Made by a program: the position numbers and the translations under genes
NCBI RefSeq assembly: GCF_004798865.1
Contig: NW_025335505.1
Coordinates: forward strand, 21,798,666-21,862,665
Direction: 5' to 3'
Source: Varanus komodoensis
Taxonomy: Eukaryota; Chordata; Lepidosauria; Squamata; Varanidae
Length of the DNA stretch: 64,000 nt
Part shown: positions 36,771 to 48,408 of the stretch, in pieces
Position numbering within the stretch: the first letter of the stretch is position 1
How the letters are laid out: the number at the start of each line of letters is the position of its first letter
Notes under the pieces: model-generated
The model's database searches: none
The model's input: the letters and a program-made list of their open reading frames with translations, nothing else
Told to the model about the DNA's origin: nothing

Positions 36771-37631
36771 CTAGAAAACAAAGAGGTTTCAAAAAATCAG
36801 CAAAGATGCTTTATTGTTCCAGTCTTTGTCATTAAATATATCTGACATGTCACTGACGTTTGTCATCACTCCCATGAAACCTGCAATGTTGTGAGTCCCT
36901 TAAGGGTTCCATCATGGAAAATCTGAGTTGACAAATGATTTTCATGGTGTTAACTGTACCAACAAGCAGGAACACCAACAGGAATGATACTGCAGGGGTC
37001 TGTGCCATAACAGAAAGTGCGTTATATGCAGAAATCTGTAGATTTCAATCTAGAGGAAAATGAGGAACATAATAAAAGGCCAGGCAAGAGCATTGCTTCG
37101 TATCATGTTCCTTCTCTCAGTTTGTGTGTATGGGTGTGTTCACATATGCCAGTGAGAGGGACGCAAGACTCACAGCATGACTAAATAGATTTCGGCTTAA
37201 TATATTCAAGAAATGCAACTGTTTGTTGTGCTTACATTATTTTCCACCTCACACAGTAACAACAGCAATGAATTTTTACATTTAAATTACAACAGCCATT
37301 CAGTATATGGGTTAGAAAAGGGTTCCCAGTGAAATCTGAAATGCAATTGTGAGAACAGGGAAGAAAATAATAATCATGTATTATTTTTTGTCTTGCAACT
37401 CTCAGCATAGAAAGTCTGATCTACCAAGCTGGGAGATTTTAAAATGTCCCACTTACTTTACTTCTTATGATGTTAGTGTTTCCGGATACAACTTTTTCCT
37501 GATAAACTTTAAACTTTTGACATCTAAAGTCAAGATCTTATGCCCACCTGAAAGGGAACCAGAAACCTTTCTAATGGCTTGCTCTTTTCTTACTCTGAAG
37601 AAAGAAATTTTAGCAGTACTATACTTTCTTA

Positions 37632-37745
37632 GTCAGAAGTAAATCCTATTAAGTTCAACAAGACTTACTCTCAGGCTTGTAGCCTAAGAGCAAAACCCTA
37701 TGCAAGCTCATACAAGAAGCAACCAACTCCCAGCATAGCCTGGCC
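37632..37745. repeat. Copy of the 'aatcctatgca' palindromic repeat family
   Basis: The phrases 'agtcagaagtaaatcctatt', 'caacaagacttactctcagg' and 'caaaaccctatgcaagctca' are the two half-sites of the family in inverted order, inside the NRSN1 intron. Confidence 0.6.
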
Positions 37746-38457
37746 AGCATTGCTAGGGCTTTGTCCTGCTTCAGCTTGTGTCGGTTTGTTCCTCAAGTGA
37801 ATTTTGAATTTTCAAGACCTGGATTAAAACTACTGCCAGGCATGAATTTGTTGGGTAGACTCAGCTAAACTACATTCCAGATTAAATGCACAGCATGTTG
37901 GTGATCTGAGCTTTCTGTTCTTCTGAAATGTAAGTGCACAGGCACTGGTCCGGACCACCATCACACGTGTGTGAGGATTAGACCTTCCCACCCAGGTGCT
38001 TCCTTCCTCAAAGTCCTCCCCACTTGGGGACAAAAGAAAGAAACCCTGGTGCAATAAATAAAACAAAATGTGTGTCACCCATGCACTGCCCCTTTAAAGT
38101 AGTGTGTAGTTTATCCCTTTGTTCCCTAGCTTAGAATGTGAGATAATCTGCTCCAGGGTGCTGTGTGAGTCATTGAAAGAATATTCCTGATTCACTGCAG
38201 AGGGACCTGTTCCCCAGCTCCAAGAAAATCAGAGGGCTTGGGCACCTGAAGAACCTACCTGAGCCAGCCACCTAAGGTGCTCAGTGCATACTCAGTACAG
38301 CGTTACCTTTTGCTTCATGTCAGATATTCATATCAAGAGCATACCAAGGAAATCAAATTGAGTTCCTTGGGGCAGGGGATGTTGTAGATGAACTCTGACA
38401 GAAAGGAGTGTGCTTTCCATAGCTATTTAATATTGTAAGGGGATACCCTTGTATGCT

Positions 38458-38525
38458 TGTGGCCCTCCCGATGTCGCTGGACTGGAACTCTCACCAGCCC
38501 CAGCCAGCATGGCCCCTGGTGAGGG
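38458..38525. mobile_element. Fragment of the palindromic 'aacctggtg' MITE family
   Basis: The sequence 'ttgtggccctcccgatgtcg', then 'ctggactggaactctcacca', then 'gccccagccagcatggcccc' is the internal part of the family whose fuller copy lies at 51006-51130. Confidence 0.6.
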
Positions 38526-38912
38526 TCATGTTCTGATGTGGAAGAGAGGAATTCTTCACGTTTCAATGGGTGACCCTCCACTTTGTTTAAAATCTGGATA
38601 AGATATGTGAGGGAGAGGCAGGTAGCCTCTCAGCTGTTGGGCTCCGTTCATTCTGAACAATCTGGATTGCTTTTTGATGGAGATTTGTTTTGCAAATCTG
38701 CATCAATTATTTTCATAAGCTAACATCCCAGAGTATAGCAAGTGTAGAAGGACTGCACAGCCCGTGATCATCACCAGGAAATGTCCTGTCCTGTTGAGAT
38801 TGTGGGCTCTTCAGCAACAGGGAGGCCATATACAGGGTGAGTGGGTTTCAGTTTGACTGGGGGGATCACAACTGTGCTGACTGCCTGTGGGACAAACTCT
38901 TGGTAGCTGTAC

Positions 38913-39104
38913 CTTCCAGAATGCAGAGCTCCACACATTGGGTGACTTCTGGATCTGAAAATCATCATCATATTCCCAAATGGATGCTGTGCAGTCCTCG
39001 TAAAACTGATGCAGGTACGAGCGAACTCCATAGCGCTGGTAACCAGCTTCTGTTGTCCCCTGCTGAGCCTGTCTGGATGCACAGATGTCAGCATAAGCAC
39101 TCAT
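38913..39104 (-). CDS. NRSN1: NRSN1 (neurensin-1) first coding exon
   Basis: The exon encodes residues 1-64 and joins in phase 0 to the exon at 36770, giving 196 residues; human neurensin-1 is 195 by recall. The start chosen is ATG at 39104-39102 (MSAYADICASRQAQ), because it aligns with the human N-terminus (MSSCSNVCGSRQAQ) and lies nine bases inside a good acceptor (ctttctccttgcag, exon start 39113). The longer frame starting MQVRK would read through that acceptor. The segment 'GYQRYGVRSYLHQFYEDCTA' is essentially identical to mammals. The donor is gtacag at 38912. The frame is intact, so the gene appears functional. Confidence 0.95.
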
Positions 39105-39113
39105 CTTTCTCAC
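39105..39113 (-). other. NRSN1: NRSN1 5' UTR stub in first coding exon
   Basis: Nine bases lie between the predicted acceptor and the ATG, so most of the 5' UTR must come from one or more upstream non-coding exons. Confidence 0.6.
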
Positions 39114-39320
39114 CTGCAAGGAGAAAGATCAGACGATGCAATTAGGCTGTGCAATGGCACAGCTCCCGCACTCTGGAAGAGGCAAAAGTTACTGTGCCCC
39201 CTTGATAGCAAGGCAGTCCTATGGTGGAGGCTCGCCAGTAGAAGGTCTGGCCAGATTGTGTCGGCTGCCTTGGCCAGAATGGCTGGGTCTTAAAATTTCA
39301 AATTGAGAAAAATAGCAAAG

Positions 39321-39403
39321 GACCAAAAGCATCTCAACTGAGCATCTCAAGTATAATAGCAAGAGATCAAAAGCATCTCAAGTATAATTGAGATGCTGAG
39401 TTG
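39321..39403. repeat. Local duplicated and inverted repeat
   Basis: The segment 39335-39355 is the reverse complement of 39383-39403 at about 19 of 21 positions. A phrase 'caaaagcatctcaa' is also repeated in direct orientation between them. Confidence 0.8.
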
Positions 39404-40067
39404 TCTCCGTACTCCAAGAGGATAGGTTGCCCTGAGAGCTAGATGGCAATGAGAAAAACACAATGGGAAGTGGTAGGGAGAATTCCATCGATTTGCACAG
39501 TGAGCACAGAACCTGGAGTGTGGTGCCACCAGCCTTCACTTGGCACTCATATCAGGTGTGCAGCATGGAAGATTTCCAAGGACTAAAACAGATGTTGCCC
39601 ATGACCAAGACATCTCGACCTTGTAGACGCTTTCCATCCATGCTTTGTTGTGTTGAATTGGCTTAGCAAGGGTGTTGGCCAATTTTCAGGCACCACTGGC
39701 AGATGAATGGGCAGTGGCTGGACATGCTTGCCGTTAGTGCATCCCAGCACTGCAGTGCAGGCATGTCTAGCCCAGTGTGTGCTGTCCTTTTACAAGGAAA
39801 GGCACTTTCACCACGATCAGTCTCAGATCAGACGCTGGAGGGCAGCAGCTTGGGAAAGGCTATTCTAAATCTTGCTTGTCTGCCTTCAGGCTGCAAACCC
39901 TCCCAACACTGAATGCTGCCTCCTTAGCCACATGTGGCACCAATTTCCTTAGCTTCTGTCTCTTGCCAGCTTACCACTCCAGTGAGGGTGAGGCCACTGC
40001 TGACGGCAGAGCACTTGGCTTGCATACAGGAGTTCTTTGCCTAATGAGGTAGCTAAGCCAGTCTGCA

Positions 40068-40148
40068 TAAGATGGGTGGTCAAATTGGGCCCTCTGGGTG
40101 GTTTAGCCCACAGCTCCCATCAGCTTTATCCAGCATTGCCCACACCTA
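40068..40148. mobile_element. Fragment of the palindromic 'aacctggtg' MITE family
   Basis: The phrases 'ttgggccctctgggtggttt' and 'cacagctcccatcagcttta' resemble the internal part of the family. The copy is diverged. Confidence 0.4.
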
Positions 40149-41501
40149 GTCCAGGATCTCAGAGAGCTAATCCCATCCTGAAATCCCTGGGCTTTGTTCT
40201 GACCCAGTTTAAGGCAGCTTCCTGCCTGCATGGTTTGTCCCATCAGATCTATGCATCCTTCAAGCATGCTGCACTCACATAGCCTTTCCCACAAAAATCT
40301 TGAACTGCTCTGCACGAACACTTGTTGTTTGTCCTCTGGGCCTCATAATATGGCAGCAACACCCTGCAAAAATGATGAGGCCCATTGCATAGAATCTGCT
40401 TAATAAATATTTTCTTGACAAGCAAGTTCATGTTTGCTGTCAATAAACAGTTGAATAAACAGTTCTTAAATGCTGAACTATGTTATATCCCCCCGGTCCA
40501 TATATGTGCATGTGCGCACACACAGACACACAGGTAAAATCTACTTATTCTAATGTAAGCAGAACTCAGAAGCAGCACTGCAAAATGATTGTAGTTGCAA
40601 CGCAATGCAGCTATTAAAATATCCCAAGCCCCTGAGCCATTGCAAAGGGTTATATCTGGGGCATGACCTGACTTCTTCCTGTTTTGCATTTAGGAGGATT
40701 ACATGAAAAGTGTGAGTAAGAGACTAAGCACAGCACAAGCTACGTGTAACTGGTTCCTAAAAATAGAGTGCAATTTCCTTTTTCTGAAACCCATTGATAC
40801 ACTTTGATCTAAAGCAAGGTTTCTTCCCCACAACTCCCATTTCTAAATTTAATTTCTTATAGTGGGCTTAGGATCCAACCCCCTTTCCCATTAAGTTATT
40901 TCTGCTTGCAGCTCTGCATACATTACCATATATCACGGGTGATGGAGAGGAGCTCCAACCTTCTCATTTCAATTATGCAGAGATCAGTAGGAACTCACAT
41001 GCAAATGTCAGGAATAGGCACAGACTTTTGCTGCTGATACTTGCATTGCTATGACTATGACAACAATAGTCAAATCCCTCCGATCACCTTCTCCCAAGGT
41101 TTTCGGTTTGGTTTTATTTTATTTTTCCCACCTGCTGTGTAAGCAGTATTTTTCCTACTGGCTTAGGAATGTCAATGCTTTATTAAAGTTTGTTTTTCTG
41201 CCCTAAGCCCTTCATGCTTCTTTTCCCCGCTCCATGTGCAATCAAGGAACTCCAATATGCTGGATATGAAACATTCAAAGAGTGCAGCATTTCCAATATG
41301 AGAGGCAGTTAATTTTATTTGTGCACTCTTTAAAAAGCAGAGGCAAACAGCATTTGCTACACTGTGACACTCCTCCTCTTAAGGGCTGTCTGTTTACTGA
41401 GCGGATCAAGGGTGGGTTTGCAGGGCTGGGAAAGGGAAAGAAACTGCCAGGGCAGGCTGCTGAATTACCCTTTCCAGTCACAGTCTGTCATGTTGCCCAA
41501 G

Positions 41502-41612
41502 CCCAGTGATGGTGGGTGGTGAGGACAGTTTACAAACCACCCAGTAGCCCCAGGACGCGCCAGGGGTTGGGGGTGGTTTGTAAACTCACCCATTGCCCGC
41601 CCTTGCTGAATG
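41502..41612. mobile_element. Palindromic MITE-like element
   Basis: Perfect 16-base arms (41527-41542 and 41571-41586) surround a 28-base GC-rich centre with a further cccc/gggg pairing. Outside them, about 25 more bases on each side pair imperfectly, giving arms of roughly 40 bases. There is no coding content. Confidence 0.65.
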
Positions 41613-43547
41613 ATAAGCTTTGACCACGGAGCATAATTCAGTGGTGTGGAACTTGATTGCAGAAGGTGAAAGATAGGCTACAGTGGCTTTTTTCCCTTCC
41701 CAGTTATGCGATGCATAGTTGTAACTGTATGCCAGCCAGAAGGTGCGAAGATGAGATACAAGAACTCCAGCATCAGGGCAGAAAGGTGTCTGTGGATCAT
41801 ACGATTTCTGGCTAGCAAGCCAGCTCACTTGCCTGCTTTTTGGAAAGCTTTATGTGCAGCAACTGAATGCATTCTCTTCTGCCTTGGCCTGAGGCTGAAT
41901 GGCAGTGCAGCCAACTTTGGCCCTTGCCCTAAACTGGCAGTAGCTCCACCAGTAGAGGAACTTACTCATGTCACATGAGACCATGATTGGCACAGGACTG
42001 TGACAGAAGTCAGTGGGATGGACGGGAGATGAGGACAACTAAGGAGCCAGAGAGGTTCGCCCAAGCACCTGGTCCGGGGCTCTTGTAGCAGACATGCTGG
42101 GTTTGCCTTTGCTTTAAGCTACTTTTCCTCTCTGCAGCTGGTTTTATTCTCTTGTTCTACCTGAGTCTAGTTTACATCCATGCTGAATTTCAAACTGTTG
42201 CATTTCTTGTTGTGAGCCAGCCCACAAATGCACTGATTAAATAGTACCCAGTATAAGCAGGAAATCAATTCGCCCACACTGCACTCTGAAATTATTTTGG
42301 CACCATTGAACCACTTTTTTCAGCACAGCGCAGACTGAGGACTCAGGTAGACATGATGGTAAAAGAGCAGCATCTAGGTGAACCTGACTTTTTCTCCCTA
42401 TTGTGAGGCCCTGATCTGGATAAAGAACTTCATATGCAAATAGGGGTTGCTATAGCTTCTCACCAATCACTTCCTCCCATAAATTTTTCCCCATATGGGA
42501 AGAAAGAAAATAAAACTACATTGGTGCCAGTGGAGGTTCTCCCCTTTTCTCATTCCCATTTTGGGAGGAAGACAAATATGGGCAAGAGGAAGCTTTCCAG
42601 CTGTTGGCAATTTTGGTTCTAACAGACTTCGTTAGGGAAGAAATAAGCCCTAATTATGTCATACAATTACAGAGCCTACTATGGCAGGAACAGCTCTCTG
42701 CTGCACCCAGATGCACACCCCTTCTTTGGGTCGCAGCCCTGATCAGCAGTTATCAGTTAAAAAATGGAATTGCAACTAAGGGGAAATATAGCAGAACAGA
42801 ACGTGCCTGCTTGATGAATTCAGAATGCTACCACAGAATGCTATTGCTCAATTAAACAGTAAAAAGCATCTTTGTAATCCGAAGGCCAGCTGAAATGTCC
42901 TTGGAAGGCAAAGACATCTCATTGAGAACAAGCAAGCCATTATTTCCAAAGGTCAGAGTGCCCTTCTCTTAGTGCAGGATCCAGTCTCTTCTTTTCTTCC
43001 TTTTGCTGCATTGGGTAACTTGCTCAGTTCAGTTTCTCCCAAATAAGTAACGGTGTGGGGGCTCCCATGGCACCAAACATCTCTTTGCCCTATACATTTT
43101 CCTATTGCGAAGCTAGATGTGGCAGGCAGGGAAGCTGGAAGCAGTGAACGACCATCTCGCAGTATCATGCAGGCACTGCTGGTCGGTGGCCGGCAGCACC
43201 TGTTGCAGCCAGATGACTTCATCTGCCCACACCTACACAGAGCAATCCTGTCCGTTCACCACTTGTAGCTGGTTGGAAGAAAAGTGGCTTAAGTGGACAG
43301 GCTGCATGGAACACCCGTCTCGGGTGCCTTCAGTGGTTGCCTGCTAGAAAGGGCAAGAGCAAGAATGGTGCTAAGTACCTGAAAGATCCAGAGTTTAGGC
43401 CCACAGAAAGGAGAAAAAATGCAGAAATGCAGATTTATATATATTCTAAACTCTCTCACTCTCTCTTTCTGTCTTTGTATGCACACGTGCCTTTAAAATA
43501 CCCTGTCCCCTGAGCACACACCTATTCGTAGAAAGGGATGTATAAAC

Positions 43548-43578
43548 AGGGGAGAGGGCTAGGGCTAGGGTTGGGGTT
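43548..43578. repeat. Degenerate telomere-like tract
   Basis: The run 'gagggctagggctagggttg' followed by gggttgc is built of TTAGGG-like variants (CTAGGG, TTGGGG). Confidence 0.6.
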
Positions 43579-43579
43579 G

Positions 43580-46015
43580 CTTTCAGGTAAACTTTAGGCA
43601 CAAGGATTCAGTGGGGGAGGCAGCAGAAGGTGAAGGACATGTGGGGGAAAAACAAACAAACAGATTATCCAGAGGGATCAGATGCAACAGAATTTATCAG
43701 GGTGGCTGCATGTTTATTTCAGCTGGAGCTCAAGGACACCACAGTGGTGGGGAAGATGGTCTTCCAGAGATTTGGGGTTCCAAATGAAGGATTTGGTGGT
43801 CCACCCTAACACCACCTCTGGGTGCAAGAAAGCATTCCATCTTGCTTTTTACCCAACCAGCCACGGTTGGGACCCAGAACCCACCTCCTTAGTGATCCCA
43901 AGACAGACTTGACAATCTTTTACAGGTAGTCCTTACCTTTTATCAGTAAACTCATTTATCATGTTAGGTTAGTACCTGTTTCTTTCATGCTTTGGTGCTA
44001 ACATAGCATGAAATAGACTGCTCACAGCAAAGTACCATAGTAAGTTTAGCAGAAGAGAGTTGAAAGATAAACCAGAATAAACACAACTTACAACAATTAT
44101 GGAGAAACAAACATCAGGGAGATTCATTTTTACAAAATAACTACGATATGGTAGTTGGCAGATAACAGATTGCTTATACATTGTGTAGTATTGAATAAAA
44201 TACAAATTTCTAAGGTAGCCTAAAAGGAGATTGTAAATTATCCTGTAGTTGAAGACTTCCCATGCATATAGCTTCCACTGAAAATGTTCACAGTGGAACA
44301 GCTAGTTTTGTATAATGAGTAAGATAATCAGAAAACAATGAAAATGTACAACCAGATCTTTGGAACATGCAGCTGCATAGTAGGTAATCCCTTGGCAACT
44401 TCTGTTGCCATGGCAAAGGCTGCCTTGCATGGCTTTTGAGTGTTATTACGCTCCAGCAGGACATTGCAGGTGTGATCAGATTTGTGAGTAGAAAAATTAA
44501 ACGTGAAGACCTGGACAGTAGAAAGTAGAGAATGAATGTTTAATCCATCTTTTCATGAGGAACTGAGAAGCTGTACTAGCATAATGCGAACAGAAGAAAA
44601 ATAGGGATACTTGTTCAATCAAACCAGAAACACAGAAAAAAGCAGAACTCTTTTATGATTAGCCTTCTAATGTCAGCCATAACTCCATTTCTGATCTAGG
44701 AAATTATTTTCTGGTCATGGTCTTAAAATAAGAAAGCACTTTTGCAAGCAGTAACTTTTAGTGCAAATGGCAGTGATATATATGGGTTGTTCATCATGGT
44801 TTGTTATTTTGGCTGGATTCAGACAACACAGCCCATGTTTCAAGAATAACTCACCATTCAACAGAAAGCCATACTCAACCCAGTCATGAAGATCCTTCCA
44901 AATTTAAAAGTTTGCAGCTTTTCAAGTGTGTGCATTTTCTGACTACAATTATGGCATATTCTATTCTAAGAAAATGTTATAGAAATATAAAAATAATTTG
45001 ATATATGCTGTTCTTGAGGAAATTATCTATTCTTGTTTTGGCATTGTATGTGGATATAATATGGGAATTATATATTTTAAGCTAGAAGAAAGGTCAGCAC
45101 TAATTACCTCAAGCCATATGGCTTGTGTGAATAGAACTGCCACTCTAACACCAGAGCACTTTCACCCTTATCGGATGGCTGCGGTTCAGATATTCATTAC
45201 TGACTGTGATGAGCCAGTTCAGAGAAAAGGGTCTTAAAAGCAAAGAGCAGCAGGAGCGTCTACAGGCGCAGCAAGTGAGATGCAAGCCTCTCTCGGTGTG
45301 TCTGTGTTTCAGATGGTAGGTTGTTCCTTTCAGTACTGAGGAGAAAGAGCACACAGAACAGAAAAAAGACGTCCAGGATGGGGGGGGGGGGTTGTGCAGC
45401 AGACAAGAGCCTTGCTGATATTGACATGCGTAAAAAGTCCTCCTGTTTATTGCTGCAGCATGGGGAACCCTGTAGACCTCCAGCAGAGTAGACTCGAACT
45501 GAAGCGTCCTCATCCTGGTGCCCTTCAGACCATGGTTCTCAGCAGCTTTCACCTAGAGCATCACCGGCATCAGCCTGGGAATGGTTCACTAAACCCAAAC
45601 AGGCTTAGGCTGAAGGGCCCTTGAGGCCCAGCCTATACTGGGTGGGACAGGCAGCTGGTGGCTTCTGATGTCATTGACAAATGGCATTTAATCTACCATA
45701 TTCCCGAAAGCACTAACCATCATGATAAAAATGCTGGTGGGATCACATTTTCTCAGCCCCATGTGTTCAATTGCTGGAATAACACAATTTTCCTCAAACA
45801 GCAGTGTGTCCTCAAGAAAAGGCACGTGGACCTTCTGCAACACTTGAGGAGCCATAAACTTCTCCCCACGCACTGATCTGAATAAGGCCTTCTGAGCTTC
45901 TTGCCACTGAGGGAAATTAAGTATTCACACATTAACTAGTGTAAAGAGGGTTAGAAGCCATACACAAAACTGTCTGTGTGGAAGAACATCTCCCACAAAT
46001 GGCATCTGACTGTGG
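43580..46015. other. NRSN1 upstream region, nothing recognised
   Basis: There are only chance reading frames and one G run (about 45380-45390). I see no exon or named repeat here. Confidence 0.5.
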
Positions 46016-46019
46016 CCTT

Positions 46020-46082
46020 GATTGTTGTGAACTGCCTACAGAGCTTCTGCTCTCGGGTGATATAAACTGCAATAAATAGAAA
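46020..46082 (+). mobile_element. L2-like LINE 3' end
   Basis: The sequence 'tgttgtgaactgcctacaga', then gcttctgctctcgggtga, then tataaactgcaataaatag is the conserved 3' terminus of the L2-like family (compare 21.1 kb). The part upstream to about 45.88 kb may belong to it but is not recognisable. Confidence 0.7.
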
Positions 46083-46949
46083 CATACATTATCCTGTAAT
46101 GTACTGCACCCCCTAATAAATCAGCATGAAAATATATGCTTATTGGGATTTCCCTGCCCCTGCATAAATTCAGATTAGACCACTTTTAAAGTAAATACTG
46201 AGTATTTCCTTGACCAGGTACTGAAATGATAGCCTATGCATTATAACCAGAAACCATACCTTAACAAATTTTTCTTTTAAAAACGACGACAGCAAATCAA
46301 GAGAGTATATTTCACTTTTAACCAGAAGAAAGATCTTAGGACAAGATGATACACCTTTGGACAAGGTGATTTGATTGATCTTTAATCACTGAGGACGACA
46401 TTGTCCCTCCAGTTCGAGTCCACTGAACCAAAACTGAAAAGGATGGATCGAGTAATCCAACAATATTAGAAGGCATGGGCGGGGATAGCCGATGAACTAT
46501 TGCCCTCGGAGATGGCAGACAGGAAGGGACATTGAGAAATCTTTTGGATGCCTTGAGGCAGCGCAGGCTCGTCTCCCGCTCTTGCCCCGCTGTCTGCCCC
46601 GTTGCTTCTGACGGAGAGCTCTCCAGGGTGCTGAACACCAGGAATAAACCCACCAACTCTTTTCAGCGTCCCAAGAACTCATTTGCCCTTCTATAACAGC
46701 TTAAAGCAAGTGTTAGAAGGGCCTGGCCTTTGATTCGTGTCCATTGGCTCTTTCCTCTGCCCCGAATCCCCTGTTTCAATCTTTGACCCCGCACTCTCCT
46801 TGGCACGGCAACTCCACCCATCGTACCAAGCACTTGGCCTCCCTAATCCCTCGTTTCCTTCCCTCAGCGCAGCATGCCCTTTGAATGAGAAGGACGAGAG
46901 TTTGGAAGAGAAAATGCTCGTTTGCTAAGAAGGCTCAGGTCTTCCGAAC

Positions 46950-47790
46950 GAAAAAACAAACAAGCAAGAAAACAACAGCAACCAGCAGCCAACAAACCGA
47001 ACCCTCGTCGGCTGCAAAGAGATCCGCTCCCTCGCTCGCTCCCTCCCTCCGCACTTGGACTTTTTGCAAACTGCTAGGATAGAGTTGCAGCATGCACTTC
47101 GCACAAGCTCCGACACACACTCTGCAATCCTGACATTATCGTATCCCCACCTCCCCACTCCGTCCCGGCTCCTCTCTCCTTGGACCATATCTTTTGCAGA
47201 CGTGAGGCAAATTAAACCAGGCGGTAGGAGCGAGAGGACTGCCTTTCCCAAGCCGGCTGTTTACCTGTTCCGCCGCCGCCGCCGCCTTCTCCTCCTCCTC
47301 CTCCTCCCTGGCCGAGCGAGCAAATGCAGCCTGGTCAGCCGCAGATCTCTCGCTCGGTCCCCATCTCCGCTCTGAGCAGCTCCAGCCTCAGACGCCACGT
47401 ACTGTTGACACCGCCGGAGCCTGGCGCGACCCGTGCCTGCGCACTGAGCGCCACGCCGGGGTCCGCCCGCCCGCCGGGCTCCGCAGCGGAGGAGGAGGAG
47501 GAGGAGGAGCCGCCGCCGCCGCCGCCGCCGCTTCCCAGGGCAGCCGGTCGGGGCTCAGCCGCCTTCTCGCCCGAGCGGGCTGCGCTTCAGGCCAGGGAGC
47601 GAGCGAGGAGAGCTGCGGGGCTGCCCTCGCCTTCACCTCGGCGGTTCAATATGCTCCTCTGGCCCGCCTCCCCCGCCTCCCCCGAGGCAGCCCCGTCTTT
47701 CCTAGCAGGTGGCGGGACAGAACTGGAGAAAGGGCAAGGCAGTGGGCGGGGGCGGCAGGTCACAGCTGCCATCCCTGTGGGTAGCGTAGA
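46950..47790. promoter_or_regulatory. NRSN1: CpG island, probable NRSN1 promoter
   Basis: This is the only strongly GC- and CpG-rich stretch in the window, densest at 47250-47720, with several GC boxes (for example gggcgggggcgg near 47745). It lies about 8 kb upstream of the first NRSN1 coding exon, on the side expected for a minus-strand gene that needs a non-coding first exon. It contains trinucleotide runs (ccg and ctc at 47271-47307; gga then ccg at 47488-47531). The 218-residue reading frame on the + strand here is proline- and alanine-rich with no family resemblance and is probably a by-product of base composition. The island could also start a transcript in the other direction. Confidence 0.75.
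47488..47531. repeat. (GGA)n(CCG)n trinucleotide tract
   Basis: About seven GGA units (47488-47508) are followed at once by about seven to eight CCG units inside the CpG island. Confidence 0.95.
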
Positions 47791-47997
47791 GACTTGGGTC
47801 TCCCTGCAGGGGGGCGGAGAGAGGGTGCAATTGCTGCCTGCGCCCTCTTCTTGCTCTTGCTTACTTTGGGGAATGCAGTGGGGTCAAACTGGTCCCCTGG
47901 GCCCAATCTCCATCAGTATCACCACCACCACCAGCAGCACTGTGCCTGTCTCGAGCCAGACCCTTGGTCCATCTAGCTAGCACTGTTCACACTGAGC

Positions 47998-48130
47998 AAG
48001 AGGCAGCGCGGCACAGCAGTTGCTAGATCTGGGAAAACGGGGTTCTAGTCCACATTCAGCCATGAAGCTCACTGTGACTTTGGGAAGGTCACTGATTCTA
48101 AGCTTAACCTACTTACCATTGAGCTAAGCA
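47998..48130 (+). mobile_element. tRNA-derived SINE
   Basis: A pol III B-box-like 'ggttctagtcc' follows a diverged A-box region. The order 'cagccatgaagctcactgtg', then ggtcactgattct, then 'aagcttaacctacttacca' matches a tRNA-headed SINE common in squamates. The 3' tail is missing or merged with the next repeat. Confidence 0.75.
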
Positions 48131-48175
48131 GCTATTACTTCTGAATAGACATGCCTATATTACGCCAGTGCTCTC
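48130..48175. repeat. Fragment of the 'aatcctatgca' palindromic repeat family
   Basis: The phrase 'ttacttctgaatagacatgc' followed by ctatattacgccagtgc is the right half of the family, directly after the SINE. Confidence 0.55.
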
Positions 48176-48408
48176 TCACACCATTTCAGATTTTGCACAA
48201 GGAGAACTCCACTGTGTAAAGGTGCTAATGAATAATAAAAAAATGCAGTTAACAGGTGCCTGCACTCCCAAATTAGTGTTGGCCTACCCTACATCACCAT
48301 GACCCAGGGACTATTCCCTTTGAGGTCTTTAAAAACTCTGTAGGTGCTCATAAATAGAAGAAGATGCTGGATAAAAATTATAACTAAGGAACTGTATAAT
48401 GAAGGCTA

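Larger units (their letters stand above)
36771..38912 (-). other. NRSN1: NRSN1 intron between coding exons
   Basis: This 2.1-kb phase-0 intron has a GT donor at 38912-38911 and an AG acceptor at 36772-36771. It contains a copy of the 'aatcctatgca' family (37632-37745) and a fragment of the 'cagcctttcccaacctggtg' MITE family (38458-38525). Confidence 0.9.
39114..46950 (-). other. NRSN1: NRSN1 5' intron or upstream region
   Basis: This stretch between the first coding exon and the CpG island is most likely intron if the island is the promoter. It holds a nested repeat at 39321-39403, a MITE fragment at about 40068-40148, a palindrome at 41502-41612, telomere-like repeats at 43548-43578 and an L2-like tail at 46020-46082. 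I could not place non-coding exons. Confidence 0.5.

Noticed and set aside
38771-39145. Other-frame and opposite-strand frames over the NRSN1 first coding exon
   Set aside because: They are shadows; the frame that aligns to neurensin-1 and joins the next exon in phase is the other one. The upstream MQVRK start is also rejected because it crosses the splice acceptor.
47324-47980. A 218-residue reading frame on the + strand in the CpG island
   Set aside because: It is proline, alanine and glutamate rich from GC-rich triplet repeats, has no family resemblance, and opens in the likely NRSN1 promoter on the opposite strand.
47998-48060. A tRNA gene suggested by a B-box-like motif
   Set aside because: No cloverleaf can be drawn and the sequence continues into a known SINE body.
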